Source: Lethocerus indicus
Taxonomy: Eukaryota > Arthropoda > Insecta > Hemiptera > Belostomatidae
Length of the DNA stretch: 64,000 nt
Assembly: GCA_019843655.1 (NCBI GenBank)
Contig: JACDQD010000004.1
Coordinates: 33,696,900 to 33,760,899, forward strand
Direction: 5' to 3'
Positions 11,801-23,750 of this stretch are shown in pieces (the first letter of the stretch is position 1; each line of letters begins with the position of its first letter). The position numbers and the translations under genes are program-made. The notes below the pieces were generated by a model. It was not told the origin of the DNA and did no database searches. It worked only from the letters and a program-made list of their open reading frames with translations.

Positions 11801-12009
11801 TAATTTACGGAAATTTACGATAAATTACAATAAGTTTCTTGCCACTCTAATGAAGTCCCTTTGAGTACAACTCAAACTTCAGAGTAGAACAAAAACACCG
11901 TCTTATTGAAAATGAATTTTACAATTTTTAAAAGGGACTCTGTAAATTGAATTGACAACAATATCAGGTAGTATTTTTCTTTTCAAAGAAAAATACACTC
12001 GTTCATTAA

Positions 12010-12445
12010 TTTGATATACCTGTTTTGTTGTCTGCGAGGGTTGGAATACAGTGTAGGTTCGTGATGTTTCTGTCTCCTCTCGCCGGTTCGGTCTTTGCTA
12101 GACGTGTTTCGGCCGCTCGCCATCTTCAGTAGCGGAGTCAGGCACTTTGGACGTACTGTGACAGTACATTGACAGTGAGGACGGCCAAAAACGTCCAAAG
12201 CGGTAACAGTGACTGACAGACTAGCGCTACTGAAGACGGCGAGCGGCCGAAACCGAGACAGAAACATCGCGAACCTACAGTACACTTGTTCATTGTTTCC
12301 GTCCATTTTAAAGCCACGAAAGTGAAGTCGCTCGTTGAAAGTTTCAGGAATTGTAATGAAACACTTTCGGGACTTTGACATCAGTATAGTTTAGGGTTGG
12401 AGACGGGCAGCGCTACTGAAGACGGCGAGCGGCCGAAACCAAGAA
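12010..12445. mobile_element. PAL element plus trailing arm
   Basis: It starts ACCTGTTTTGTTGTCTGCGA. The arms mirror through CGCTCGCCATCTTCAGTAGC and GCGCTACTGAAGACGGCGAG, ending at about 12285. A further right-arm piece lies at 12410-12440. Confidence 0.7.
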
Positions 12446-12449
12446 GAAG

Positions 12450-13200
12450 TTCATCATAATGCGGAATTTCATTCCCCGAACTCCGTGACGGTATCGGCTG
12501 TTCATTATTGGGGAGAAATCGATCGGTCTGAGGACGAATTAAGTCTTTCGACGCGTTCAACGGGGACTTTTTCTTCGTTCTATCGACGTCGCAGCTTTAC
12601 GAAGTGCACTCGCCTTCGAAGTGCATCGTAAGGTCGTGTTGCGTACAGGCGCGTCTCCGTTCATGACCCAGAATTTGGAGGATTCAAAGACTTTGTCGGC
12701 CGCTATTTGCGCCAACCGGATCTCTCTTGGACGTGCACCGCGCCAAAGACCTCGAGGGATGGACGTTGCGCCATAGGGCCCTCCCCTCCCCTATGGACCC
12801 GCAGAAGTACGCGAAGATCAAAGGGTTTTATGAAGCACTTCGAAAATCATCAAGTGCTGTACTCGGGACCGCACTTGGACAGTAGGCCGACTTGAAATCC
12901 CCATACGGGACTTTGTACAGAAACAAAACGACGATACAGACTGTTACTCTCACGAACTAACAAATTTCAAATTTACATTTCGATACTTGTAAACCTCTCT
13001 TGGCTGTACGTAATCGGGCTGTGAAAGTCCACGCCGAAACATCAAAGTCCTACAGAATTCAATCCCTGCAACTACGGATTCAACTGCACGATCCGCCCAG
13101 ATTTTAAAGTCCCGATACAAATCCAGAGTAAGGACTTTGACGAGTACATCATCAACGGATGTATCAAGGGTACATTGATTAGTATCGCTGAATAAAATTA
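12450..13200 (+). other. low-repeat segment, possible gene remnant
   Basis: This 750-bp segment is free of PAL and minisatellite sequence and has more balanced composition than its surroundings. Short coding-like words appear in shifting frames, for example MDPQKYAKIKGFYEALRKSS near 12794-12853 and NPCNYGFNCTIRPDFKVPI near 13060-13116. The frames do not connect without indels and no family is recognisable. It may be exons broken by sequence errors, or a decayed element. Confidence 0.25.
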
Positions 13201-13204
13201 TAAA

Positions 13205-13965
13205 TATCGTAGATTTCGTGTGTTTCTTCTGTCTACTCTCGCCGCTTTTGGTCTACGGTCTAATTCTAAAAAGAGCGAAAAAGTTTTAAATCATAAAGTG
13301 TTCAATTCGCGCTACTGGTGACAGTGACTAACACCGCTACTGAAGATGGCGCTACCCATTTTGCGCCTAAAACCCAATTTTGGGGCTAAAACCGAATTTT
13401 CGGGCCGATTTTGCGCCTAAGAACGGCATTTTGGGCCAATTTTGCGCCCAAAAACGGCATTTTGGACAGGTTTGCGCTAAAAAACCCTATTTTGGACCTA
13501 AAAACTTCATTTTAGAGCAGATTTTGCGCCTCAAAATGGCAATTTTGAGCCCGAGATACCGTTCGGCAAAACTTTTCGGCTCTGGGAAAATTTTGAAAAT
13601 TCCCAACGAAAATTCACGTGGAGAGGGCCAGGAATGAGCCCAAAATGGAGAGGAATAAATCAGTTCAGAAGAACTTTGGCCTAAAAACGAATTTTTTGGC
13701 CGATTTTGTGACTACTGAAAACCTAATTTTTGGTACGAATTTGTGCCTAAAACCGCCTTCCGATTTTGCGTCTAAAACCCAATTTTCGGGTCTAAAACCG
13801 CATTTTCAGGTCGTTTTTGCGCCTGAAAACCCATTTTCGCCTTAAAACGGCATTTTTGCGCCTAAAACCCCATTTTTAGGCCTAAAACCGCATTTTCGGG
13901 CCGATTTTGCGTCTAAAACTAACATTAGTCTGAAACTGAGAAAGACCAACAGACACCACGAAATC

Positions 13966-13970
<5 letters not shown>
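13205..13970. mobile_element. PAL element containing a minisatellite
   Basis: The left-arm words TAGATTTCGTGTGTTTCTTC and GCTACTGAAGATGGCGC (about 13205-13352) are separated from a terminal right-arm piece (AGACACCACGAAATCTAC, 13952-13969) by the TTTTGCGCC minisatellite. The array therefore lies within the span of the element. Confidence 0.6.
13353..13925. repeat. TTTTGCGCCTAAAA minisatellite
   Basis: Degenerate units of about 30-35 bp built from GGGCCGATTTTGCGCCTAAA and ACGGCATTTTGG. The same family occurs in reverse complement at 22,915-23,475 and in a diverged form at 46,130-46,370. Confidence 0.85.

Positions 13971-14030
<60 letters not shown>
13971..14030. repeat. (TA)n microsatellite
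   Basis: About 28 TA units directly at the end of the PAL terminus AAATCTAC. Confidence 0.9.
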
Positions 14031-14031
<1 letters not shown>

Positions 14032-15095
14032 TAGATATATAGATTATATATAGTAGATAAGTATAGTCTCGAAAAATATTGAGCAACAAAAAGCGCGTTG
14101 AAATTTAATGTAATTTTTTTTCTCCATTTTAAGAATTGTAAAATTTCTCCGACACTATTTGTTATTATAGCGCGTCGATAAAAATTAATTTTTTCTATAT
14201 CTATTTTCAATAATATCTATACTCGTGTACGGATATAAAAGCTAGCTATATTTAAGCTAAATCTTGAATGTGCGGCCCGCGTAAAAAAATTTTATTTTGA
14301 AAACGCCCCCCGACCCCCTGTCCCAATCTAATATTTCCGGGAAAATTCAAGATTATTTCTCTTTTTCTGGAATTGCAATCGATGAGCTCATCATATTGCT
14401 GAATTTTCAAACTTGAGGTTGAAATTCCGGGAAATTCGGGAAAACGGAATGCATAAGTTAATCACCGGTTTAATGAAGATTTAATGCGCTATCAAAACAC
14501 AACCACTACTATTTATTGGTTGAGTGGCAAACGACTTCGGCGAAAATTACTGAACGTGACCGCCGTTACACCGTCCGGGAAATGTTCCGGACGGCGTGAC
14601 ATATTTATATAAATGTTTGACAGTTTATTTTCCGACGCTCGAAATCGAAACCGCCCGCCACTGAACGAAAACCGATACCGTATTTCGAACGGGCGGATCG
14701 GCTGTCGAAAATGCTATCGATGAAATTTTATAACCGCTCCATTTCAGTCTCATATTCATAAAACCGAGGTCGACTAAAGGTTGAAGTATCCCGTTGAGAT
14801 CGACGTAAAGTAATTGAAATAAAACTGTATCGGTATTCAATGTCCGGAGTACCAATTGTCTTCCGGTCGATTTTGGAAAATAATATTTAATATTTTTCAA
14901 TGGCCCCTCAAAAGTACACCGATGCTCAGTTGTGAAAAGCGTGCTTTCACTGAATATAAATAAAAAAAAATTTAACAAAAAGAAGTCATATTTTTATCAA
15001 TTCCTGAATGGGCGGCAAGAATGTTGAATCGGGTTCACGATTTCACTTTATCGTTGAAAAGTTTCATTCAACTGGGAAAATGTTAGATTTGACTG
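14031..15095. other. gene-free stretch
   Basis: No exon is supported. A short perfect hairpin, CCGTCCGG and CCGGACGG around an 8-nt loop, lies at about 14,571-14,594. Confidence 0.4.
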
Positions 15096-16160
15096 GGTAT
15101 ACGTTTGTATTTGACTACAAAAGAAAAGTTTATTCGGCTGCGAGAGAAAGTCGTAGTTGGTTGGGAAACGGTTGTATTTATCTGGGAAAGAGTTGTATGT
15201 AATTGGGAAAAAGTTTAATTTTACTGGGGATATGTTGTATTTACTGGGAAAAAAGTTGTATTTGACCGGAAGAAACGTATTATATCAACGGGAAAAAGTT
15301 GTATTTGACCGGGAGAAAGTATGATTTAAACGGGAAAAAGTTGTGTTTATCCGAGAAAAATTGGATTCTACTGGGAATATGTTGTATTTGACTGGGAAAA
15401 AGTTGTATTTATCCGAGAAAAGGTTGTATTTGACCGGGAAAAGTATGATTTAAACCGGAAAAAGTTGTATTTAACTGGGAAAAATGTTGGATTCTACTGG
15501 GAATATGTTGTATTTGACTGGGAAAAAGTTGTGGCAAAACGTATGATTTCAACGGGAAAAGTTGTATTCGAAAGGGAAAAAGTATGATTTAAACCGGAAA
15601 AGTTGTATTTAACTGGGAAAAATGTTGGATTCTACTGGGAATATGTTGTATTTGACTGGGAAAAAGTTGTATATATCCGGGAAAAGTGTATTTGACCGGC
15701 AAAACGTATGATTTCAACGGGAAAAGTTGTATTTCAAAGGGAAAAGTATGATTTAAACCGGAAAATGTTGTATTTAACTGGGAGAAATGTTGGTTCGACG
15801 GGGAATATGTTGTATTTGACTGCAGGAGAAGTGTGATTTGACCGGGAAAACGTATGATTTCAACGGGAAAAAGTTGTATTTATCCGAGAAGGGTTGTATT
15901 TGAAAGGAAAAGTATGATTTAAACCGGAAAAAGTTGTATTTAACTGGGAAAAACGTTGGATTCTACTGGGAATATGTTGTATTTGACCGGCGGGAAATAT
16001 GATTTCAGAAAAGTTGTATTTATCCGAGAGAAAGTTGTATTGAAAGGGAAAAGTATGATTTAAACCGGGAAAAGTTGTATTTAACTGGGAAAAACGTTGG
16101 ATTCTACCGGGAATATGTTGTATTTGACCGGAAAAGTTGTATTCAACGCTGAAATGCGTC
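15096..16160. repeat. 21-bp minisatellite array, about 1.06 kb
   Basis: Variants of GTTGTATTTGACTGGGAAAA (unit 21 bp) alternate with GTATGATTTAAACCGGAAAA and GTTGGATTCTACTGGGAATA, forming a longer higher-order repeat. Because 21 is a multiple of three, frames stay open on the - strand; they are not treated as genes. Confidence 0.9.
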
Positions 16161-17229
16161 AAGTTTTGCTGCCTTAACCACTGCAGTTTTCATCATGCCA
16201 ATTTCTACTTCGGTGTTGTATGCTATCAGTTTCGTAAATTTATTTCCGATTCTCGCCTACCATCCCCGGCCCTATTGAATGAATAATCTCAACCGCACCG
16301 GTTCCGGCTTCTCGCCACCGCCGGTAGCGTTCTGTAAGCGTCCTGAGACTCATCGCGCCGGGGAATTCCGCCGGCAGGAAACTTTCGATTTTGTTCGTAC
16401 CCAAGCGGACTTATATCCGCCGGAGCCCCAGAGACAGGGGTGAAAGTGCCGACAGCGTGCTTTTATTGAAGGAACCGGGGAAAAAACAACAACAACACAT
16501 AACGGCAACTGGCATGACAAAGGGCCGTTCGCATAACTGAACGTGACTGCCACGCCGTCTTCTGCCATTCAAGTGACCGGCTATTGAAGCCGCCCGTCGG
16601 CCGTTCACCCTTCCGAATGTCCGAACGGCGGGCAAAGGAAACGATTTGTTATCGCTCCCTGTTGCAGTAACACGTACCGATACGTTCGCGTACGAGCTCA
16701 TTTTGAAAATTGGGAAAATTCAAAAATACCCCAGCCTCTGATTCAGTAGTGGACAAAATGAACTTTTCTCGTTTCGAACGATACTCCACTTTTGTCCGGC
16801 GCAATAACAGAAATACGTGAATTGAATAAAAATTGCTCAACGTCCTGTCTGTTCCACTATTGCGCACTGTTTACCAGCAGCACTATTAACACTATTATTA
16901 TTATTATTATATGGCCGCATAGAAAAGTACAATAGAATTGGGAATAGAGCGGAATTGGAGTGTCCGAACGACGTCCTATTTATTTTGTTGGTCCCTCCCC
17001 GCCCACCCCCGGGAATGTCTCTGTTGCACCAGGGAGGATGAGATTGCGCAATTGTGAAATTAAGGAAATTACGGGAGCGTAGAAAATCGAGCATATTCCC
17101 GTCAACAATGGCGACAATTCTTTATAAAATACGCGTATGAAATTGGGCCCGATTGCGCAACTTTCACTTTGCCCCGCTTCAATTTCACCTTCCGCCTCAA
17201 ACACTCTCAACATCTCAAGTCATAATCTA
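16161..17229. other. gene-free stretch with PAL-like remnants
   Basis: Only a degenerate PAL-like patch near 16,290-16,330 and a short ATT/TTA run near 16,890-16,910 stand out. No exon is supported. Confidence 0.4.
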
Positions 17230-18185
17230 AAGAAGATTCGGTCAGTATTGGAATTCGTCAATATTGCAGTATGTTAATATTGCAATCAGTCAGTATTGCA
17301 GTTTGTCAATATTGCAGTTTATCAGTATTTTAATTAGTCAGTATCGCAGATTGTCAGTATTGCAGTTTGTCAGTATTGGAATTAGTCATTATTGCAGATT
17401 GTCAATATTAAACTTTGTCAATATTGCAGTATTTTAATATTGCAATAAGTCACTATTGCAGTTTGTAAGTATTGGAATTAGTCAGTATTGCAGATTGTCA
17501 GTATTGCAGTTTGTCAATATTGCAGTTTATCAGTATTTTAATTAGTCAGTATCGCAGATTGTCAGTATTGCAGTTTGTCAGTATTGGAATTAGTCATTAT
17601 TGTCAATATTTTTGTCAATATTGCAATTTGCAATTTGCAGTTGTCAATAGATTGTCAATTGCAGTTTGTCAATATTGCAGTTTATTTTTTCAGTCAATAT
17701 TGCAATTGCAAGTCATATTTGCAAATAGCAAATATTTTCGATTAGTCAGTATTGCAGATTGTCAATATTCTAGTTTGTCAGTATTAAACTTTGTCAATAT
17801 TGCAGTTTGTCAGTATTGAACTTTGTTAATATTGCAATTAGTCAGTATTGCAGCTTGTCAGTATTACATATTGTTGGTATTGAACTTTGTCAATATTGCA
17901 GTATGTTCATGTTGCAATCAGTCAGTATTGCAGCTTGTCAGAATTGCATATTGTTAGTATTGAACTTTTCAATATTACAGTTTGTCAGCATTGCAATGGT
18001 CCGGTATTGCAATTTCCCAGTAAGTATTGCAATGGGTCAGTATTGAACATTGTCAACATTACAGTTTGTTAATACAATTGCGTAATTAGTCAGTATTGCG
18101 ATTTGTCATCATTGCACTCGTGCAGCATTTACAGTTCATCAGTATTTCGGTTTGTCAGTATTTCATTGTTGCACTCGGTCAGTAC
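17230..18185. repeat. 16-bp minisatellite array, about 0.95 kb
   Basis: Units such as GTCAGTATTGCAGATT, GTCAGTATTGCAGTTT and GTCAATATTGCAGTTT follow each other with few breaks. Cys/Tyr/Ser/Leu-rich frames on the + strand arise from the unit. Confidence 0.9.
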
Positions 18186-19149
18186 GTTGTCGGTGGTCCA
18201 TTGACAATGAAATATGTTCGTCCGGCAGTGGCAGAAAGTATGATTCATTATAAATTGATTGTTGGCGCAAAACGGCCGCCGTTGCATTCGCTCTGACATG
18301 TCTGTAATCGGTAGTTTTCGCCAGAATTTTTCCCCGCGAACTGACCGTCTCTTATTAAACGGAAACGTGATATATATAACGCGTTAAAACGGTCGGTAGG
18401 TAGCCCGTTCAATTGTACCTTGACGACGGTTACGCAACCGACCTTGGTATTGACGCAATAACGCCTAGAGCTGTTGGCCAACAATCCCAACGGCGGAATC
18501 TTCCCAATAACATCGCCCAAAGAACGTCATAACTGACCGTCCATCAATTGATGATACTAAATAAGCCGGTCTCAGAGATACAGACGAAAATTTGTATTTC
18601 GCAATAGCGCGTAACAGCCCGTATTGCTCAATTGTGTTTCGGCCAATTCTGAGATGGACGCATCATAATTTTATGGAACCGACCCATCTTATGACGTTCG
18701 TCCAACTGCGATCAGTGGCTAACTGACCTTGCGATTTTCTGTTTTATTTCTTTGAATCATCACAACGATGAATTTGCACTGTGGCCGTGAAAATATATTC
18801 TCGAATAAAGTCAGCTCAAGTAAAGTGTTCCTAATGCCGGTAGTATCACTCAATGCTTCATTTTAATTGATGCATTATTCCTAATGCGTTATAACAATCG
18901 GTTTTCGGGAGATATCCGAAAATTACAACTTTTTCACTCGAATTGTTCACAACTTAGCGTTATCTTGACCGTTTCGCTCCTCCGAATAAGCGCATTTAGC
19001 GCTTCGCTTCTAATTTAGTCGGGTTCCAATTACAGTTTGACGTTTTGAAACTGTTTTCCGAGTGTTATTCAATATCTGTCTAACCTGGTGGCCTTCACTT
19101 TTTACTTTAAATACGCAACGGAACACACACAGTAGACAATATGTATAGG
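18186..19149. other. gene-free stretch
   Basis: No exon or named repeat is recognised. Confidence 0.4.
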
Positions 19150-19350
19150 GGTGTCTCAAAATTAACGCAAAATTTGAATTTACCACAATTTTTACTGTAG
19201 AGTTGGCGATCCTAATGAAAAAAACTGCTTTGACAGCCGATGGTTTAGGGTCAAGTAAAAGTTTTTAAGTAAAAGTAAAATATTTTAAAAATAAAAAATT
19301 TCGGCGGCCAGACTTCGATTCAAATCTTGCGTCAATTTCGGGACACACTA
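19150..19350. mobile_element. MITE-B copy
   Basis: An inverted-terminal element of about 200 bp. The left end is GGTGTCTCAAAATTAACGCA and the right end is CTTGCGTCAATTTCGGGACA, which are imperfect complements. A second copy lies at 58,447-58,552. There is no coding capacity, and the superfamily cannot be assigned. Confidence 0.6.
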
Positions 19351-20255
19351 CATAATCTGGCGGCGAAATATGTGCGAAGTGAAATTTGGAAATTTCATTT
19401 CAAAAGGTATATTATAACATATGGAATAGGAATTATTATATAAAAAAGTCGGTGATGCCGAATTTTTTTCCGGAAAATTTTGCACAAAATTCACTCATTG
19501 CGAAGCGCCATCATCGAACGGTATCTCGGAATACGTTTTTAAAAATCGGTTCGTCAAATATTATGTTTTTAAGCCCCCATTCCGTGGATTGGGACACTGC
19601 AGAGTTTGAATCGACATATGAGACCGATCATCGTTTATTTCGGATAATAATCATAATTACAGGTATTTTAACACGATGTAGTATTTATAATGTGATATTA
19701 CTGAAGGTAATTAAAAAAAAAAAAAAACTTCCTGTAAACACGTAGGTCGTATCAGAAAAATTAAAAAAATTAACTGAACCCCATTTTGGGCCTACGGTAC
19801 TTAATGGGTTGTAAAGTATCTCGTAACAATATGTATTTCAATTCTGTATATTTCCAACTCACTCACTGGGAGTTGAACACTCCCAATAGGAAATTGTAAC
19901 TTCGAGGAAAAAATAATAACAACACCTTGAAACCTTGAAATAAATAAAGTTAAAGAAATGCACTCTGAAATGCTCGGAACGTGAGCGTAAATTGCGCTCA
20001 ACTATAGTAATTAATTGGGTAATAACTTGGGTATTGAATATTTTCGCAGTGGCCCAATGCACACTGAACCGAAATCGAAAGAAAAAGCTGAATTTTAACA
20101 CATGAAAGGAGGAAACGACAATATTCAATTTATTTATTCGGCAGGATATCTACCGGCAGCATTCAGCGTAATTCTGGTGTAATTCAAGAAAACGGTATCG
20201 TAAAAAAAACGGACCTTGCAGTGTCATAAATTTGATTCGCGGAGGCCGAATACGA
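19351..20255. other. gene-free stretch
   Basis: No exon is supported. An A-run of 14 occurs near 19,713. Confidence 0.4.
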
Positions 20256-20259
20256 GGAA

Positions 20260-20420
20260 TAGTCCGAAATGGGTTTCGGCCGTTCGCCAGTTTCCTCAGT
20301 AGCGGAGCCTCCGGAGGCTTCGTTTGCACTGTCAAGCATTCATTTAGACCGCAATACTAACGGATGAAATAGGTTGGCACTGCTACTGAAGACGGCGAGC
20401 GGACGAAACAGGTCGTGCAC
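20260..20420. mobile_element. degenerate PAL element
   Basis: Arms TTTCGGCCGTTCGCCAG and TCAGTAGCGG are mirrored by GCTACTGAAGACGGCGAGCG and GAAACAGGTC. Confidence 0.5.
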
Positions 20421-20519
20421 AATTACAGGTGCATTTTACTGCATAATTTCTCCAATAGATTAGGTTTTCGGCCTCAGTTGCGGAACTTGACCCTCCTCAA
20501 TGGGCCAGCGTAAATTTCA

Positions 20520-20650
20520 GTTCACGTTTCAATTTATCGAGATTTTACCAAATAATTATAGCTTTTTTCTATGCAATATCAATTTTTTTTCATCTCGCGT
20601 ATACAGGTCTATAATTGCTGATTTTTCGTTCACCCCAATTTTTTCGGATT
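20520..20650. repeat. dispersed repeat (TTTATCGAGATTTTACCAAA family)
   Basis: It shares TTTATCGAGATTTTACCAAA and TCTATAATTGCTGATTTTTC with 27,120-27,290, with 48,380-48,510 (reversed), 51,395-51,530 and 53,850-53,910. It lies directly upstream of the 90-bp tandem array, whose units resemble this family's GCCCACAGAGGGTTAA end. Confidence 0.55.
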
Positions 20651-21385
20651 TAAAATAAAAATTCGGCCCACAGAGGGTTAATTTCAAGAGTAGATTTAAG
20701 CAGCAAATTTGGACTGTTCCAGCTCCCAATTTTTTGGATTTAAAATAAAATTTCGGCCCACAGAGGGTTAATTTCAAGAGTAGATTTAAGCAGCAAATTT
20801 GGACTGTTCCAGCTCCCAATTTTTTGGATTTGAAATTAAAATTCGGCCCACAGAGGGTTAATTTCAAGAGTAGATTTAAGCAGCAAATTTGGACTGTTCC
20901 AGCTCCCAATTTTTTGGATTTAAAATAAAATTTCGGCCCACAGAGGGTTAATTTCAAGAGTAGATTTAAGCAGCAAATTTGGACTGTTCCAGCTCCCAAT
21001 TTTTTGGATTTAAAATAAAATTTCGGCCCACAGAGGGTTAATTTCAAGAGTAGATTTAAGCAGCAAATTTGGACTGTTCCAGCTCCCAATTTTTTGGATT
21101 TAAAATAAAATTTCGGCCCACAGAGGGTTAATTTCAAGAGTAGATTTAAGCAGCAAATTTGGACTGTTCCAGCTCCCCAATTTTTTGGATTTAAAATAAA
21201 ATTTCGGCCCACAGAGGGTTAATTTCAAGAGTAGATTTAAGCAGCAAATTTGGACTGTTCCAGCTCCCCAATTTTTTTAAGAGTTTAAAATAAAATTTCG
21301 GCCCACAAAGGGTTAATTTCAAGAGTAGATTTAAGCAGCAAATTTGGACTGTTCCAGCTCCCAATTTTTTTTGATTTAAAATAAA
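20645..21385. repeat. 90-bp tandem repeat, about eight copies
   Basis: The unit contains GCCCACAGAGGGTTAATTTC, AAGAGTAGATTTAAGCAGCA, AATTTGGACTGTTCCAGCTC and TTTTTTGGATTTAAAATAAA. Copies are nearly identical at a 90-bp period. On the - strand the unit is an open 30-codon repeat (words CGPKFYFKSKKLGAGTVQIC), giving a frame of about 218 codons. With no start context, splice signals or family match, I call it a DNA repeat first. Confidence 0.9.
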
Positions 21386-21751
21386 AATAAGTATTTTCAG
21401 TTGAGTGTAGGTGAAAACTTTGAGCGTTAGGAAAAATATAACTTTCGAATTGAGAGGCATCGACCTGCGATTAATTGAACCCAACTTAAAGTTGGCGTAT
21501 TTAAACGTGTTTCACGATTTTCACGTTCCCCCGTTCAAAGTTGACCAATCATCGTGAAAGTTCGAATTAAAAAAAAAAACCCACCCAGGGACCGTAGTGA
21601 GTGAAGTACTTTCGAAAGTTTTGAAAGTTCTACAGACGAAACTGATTGATATCTCCGTAACATGTTCACGCACGCCCGCCAACGGTAACCGAAGCAGAAC
21701 TTTATAAACATTTTTAAATTTCATGTAAAACTCTATTACTATATATATATA

Positions 21752-21820
21752 GGGGTAACCGAAAGTAATTGACATTTTGACTTTGGAATTCATTTTATTT
21801 TGCTAAAAAGAAACTTTAAA
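21752..21820. mobile_element. MITE-A terminal fragment
   Basis: The words GTAACCGAAAGTAATTGACA and TTGACTTTGGAATTCATTTT followed by TGCTAAAAAGAAAC match one end of MITE-A. The rest is missing. Confidence 0.6.
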
Positions 21821-22910
21821 AAGAAAAGAAAACATAGAGAAAAAAAATAAAAAAAAGAAAGGAAACAAAAAGAAAAACAGGGATGCAAGAAAGGTGGGAA
21901 AAAGGAAAAAAAGAAAAAAGAAAAAAGAGGAAAAAGGAGAAAACAGTAGTGTAAAAGTTTGGACGCTTGGCCCGAATGGATTTCGGTTTTCCGTTTTTTT
22001 TTATAGAAAAATTCAGATTAATTCAACATTAGGTTCAAAAACAATGTTTCGACAATACATGATAGCATCTACAAGTGATTAACGTGTTCGATACATTGTA
22101 GGTCTATCCGAGGGGACGAAAAGCATACATAGTATGAGAATAAGTGAAATTGTGCTTTCAACAAAGTGCTATTCCGTGTATAAAATCAGGTTATTAGCAA
22201 TCGGTATATAACATAGAAAAGGCCTCGAAACTAATTTTTAAAATTCTACGAAATATCTAGAAAACATAAAATTGCATAGAACCACTGAAAGAGGTGAACT
22301 GTCGGTTTATTCGTTTCTATTATAATAATTATAAAGTCAAAAGGCCGACGACGAGGTCGTTAAAAGATATGATAAATGCCAAACTAATTTTTGTGGTTTT
22401 GTGGTAAATTTCCCCCCTCACCCCTCATTTTATAATTATATAGTTTGTAAATGGATAAAAAACGAAATTGAAATCAGGATAATCCGACCTAGTTTGTGGA
22501 CGAATTGCTTAGTTCCAATGTGTAGTGGGATTACAAAGTTTCCTGCTTCGTTTTGCCCAGCTGACACTTTCTGCTTAAAGTTTTATGGCACTTTACAAGT
22601 AACATAACATTGAGTACCAGACTACCAATTCAAGACCACTGACATATCCCACATTCTACGCCCACACAATTCTACACTGTCATTTATGTCAGGTGTAGAT
22701 CGTATTTGCGTTCAATGAATAGTAAAAATAATAATAAAAATGTCGTTTATTTCAGTTGTCGCCGACGAGGAAAACCTGCACCTGGAGAACGTTGAATTGA
22801 TGCAATACCTCAACATAATATCCTGGAAATGTTGGGACATTTCGACGCGCGCGTTCAATTTTCCTCGTCCAACACTTTCCTGCATCGGAGCGGAATTTCC
22901 ACTCGTAGTA
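21821..22910. other. gene-free stretch
   Basis: An A-rich start (21,820-21,950) resembles 43,200-43,340, including GTAGTGTAAAAGTT and CTTGGCCCGAATGGATTTCG in both, so a dispersed repeat is present. No exon is supported. Confidence 0.4.
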
Positions 22911-22914
22911 TGCA

Positions 22915-23475
22915 ATTTTGAGGCCCAAAAATGCGGTTTTAGGCGCAAAATCGGCCCTAAAATGCAGTTTTTGGCTCAAAAATGGTGTCTTTAGGCGCAA
23001 AAAGGTGAAAAATGCGATTTTAGGCCCAAAAATGCGGTTTTAGGCGCAAAATCGGCCCTTGAAATGCAGTTTTTTGGCTCAAAAATGGGGTTTCTAGGCG
23101 CAAAAAGGGAAAAATGCGATTTTAGGCCCAAAATGCGGTTTTAGGCGCAAAATCGGCCCTAAAATGCAGTTTTTGGCTCAAAATGGGGTTTCTAGGCGCA
23201 AAAAGGGAAAAATGCGATTTTAGGCCCAAAAATGCGGTTTTAGGCGCAAAATCGGCCCTAAAATGCAGTTTTTGGCTCAAAAATGGGGTTTCTAGGCGCA
23301 AAAAGGTGAAAAAATGCGATTTTTAGGCCCAAAATGCGGTTTTAGGGCCATAAATGCGATTTTTATACAGAAAATCGGCCCTAAAATGAGGTTTTAGGCT
23401 CAAAAATGCGGTTCTTAGGCGCAACATCGGCCCAAAATGCGATTTACAGGCGTTATAGGCATTTTGGAAAATAAA
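22915..23475. repeat. GGCGCAAAA minisatellite, about 101-bp higher-order unit
   Basis: AGGCCCAAAAATGCGGTTTT recurs at about 22,921, 23,022, 23,123, 23,222 and 23,324. It is the reverse complement of the 13,353-13,925 family. A PAL element starts about 25 bp after the array. Confidence 0.9.
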
Positions 23476-23502
23476 GTTAAAAATTGTATATATTAGTTTA
23501 AA

Positions 23503-23750
23503 AGACCTGTTTTGTGGTCTGCGAGGGGTTGGAATACCTTAGGATTTCGTGTGTTTCTTCTCGCCGGTCTGGTCTTTTGCTAGACCGGTTTCGCGGCCGC
23601 TCGCCATCTTCAGTAGCGCTGTGTCAGTCACTTGTGCCAAAAGTGATTGACACCGCTACTGAAGACGGCGAAGCGGCCGCGAACCGGTCTAGCAAAAGAC
23701 CTAAATAAACGAGAGGAGGAGACAGAAACAGACGAAATCTACTGTATATA
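23503..23750. mobile_element. PAL element, both arms
   Basis: It starts GACCTGTTTTGTGGTCTGCG and GGGTTGGAATACC. The arms mirror through CGCTCGCCATCTTCAGTAGC and CCGCTACTGAAGACGGCGAA. It ends ACAGAAACAGACGAAATCTA. A mariner-like TTAGGTTGGGTAACGATTG follows at about 23,753. Confidence 0.8.

Noticed and set aside
17472..18072. Cys/Tyr/Leu-rich frames
   Set aside because: Product of the 16-bp minisatellite; three units equal 48 bp, so frames stay open by arithmetic.
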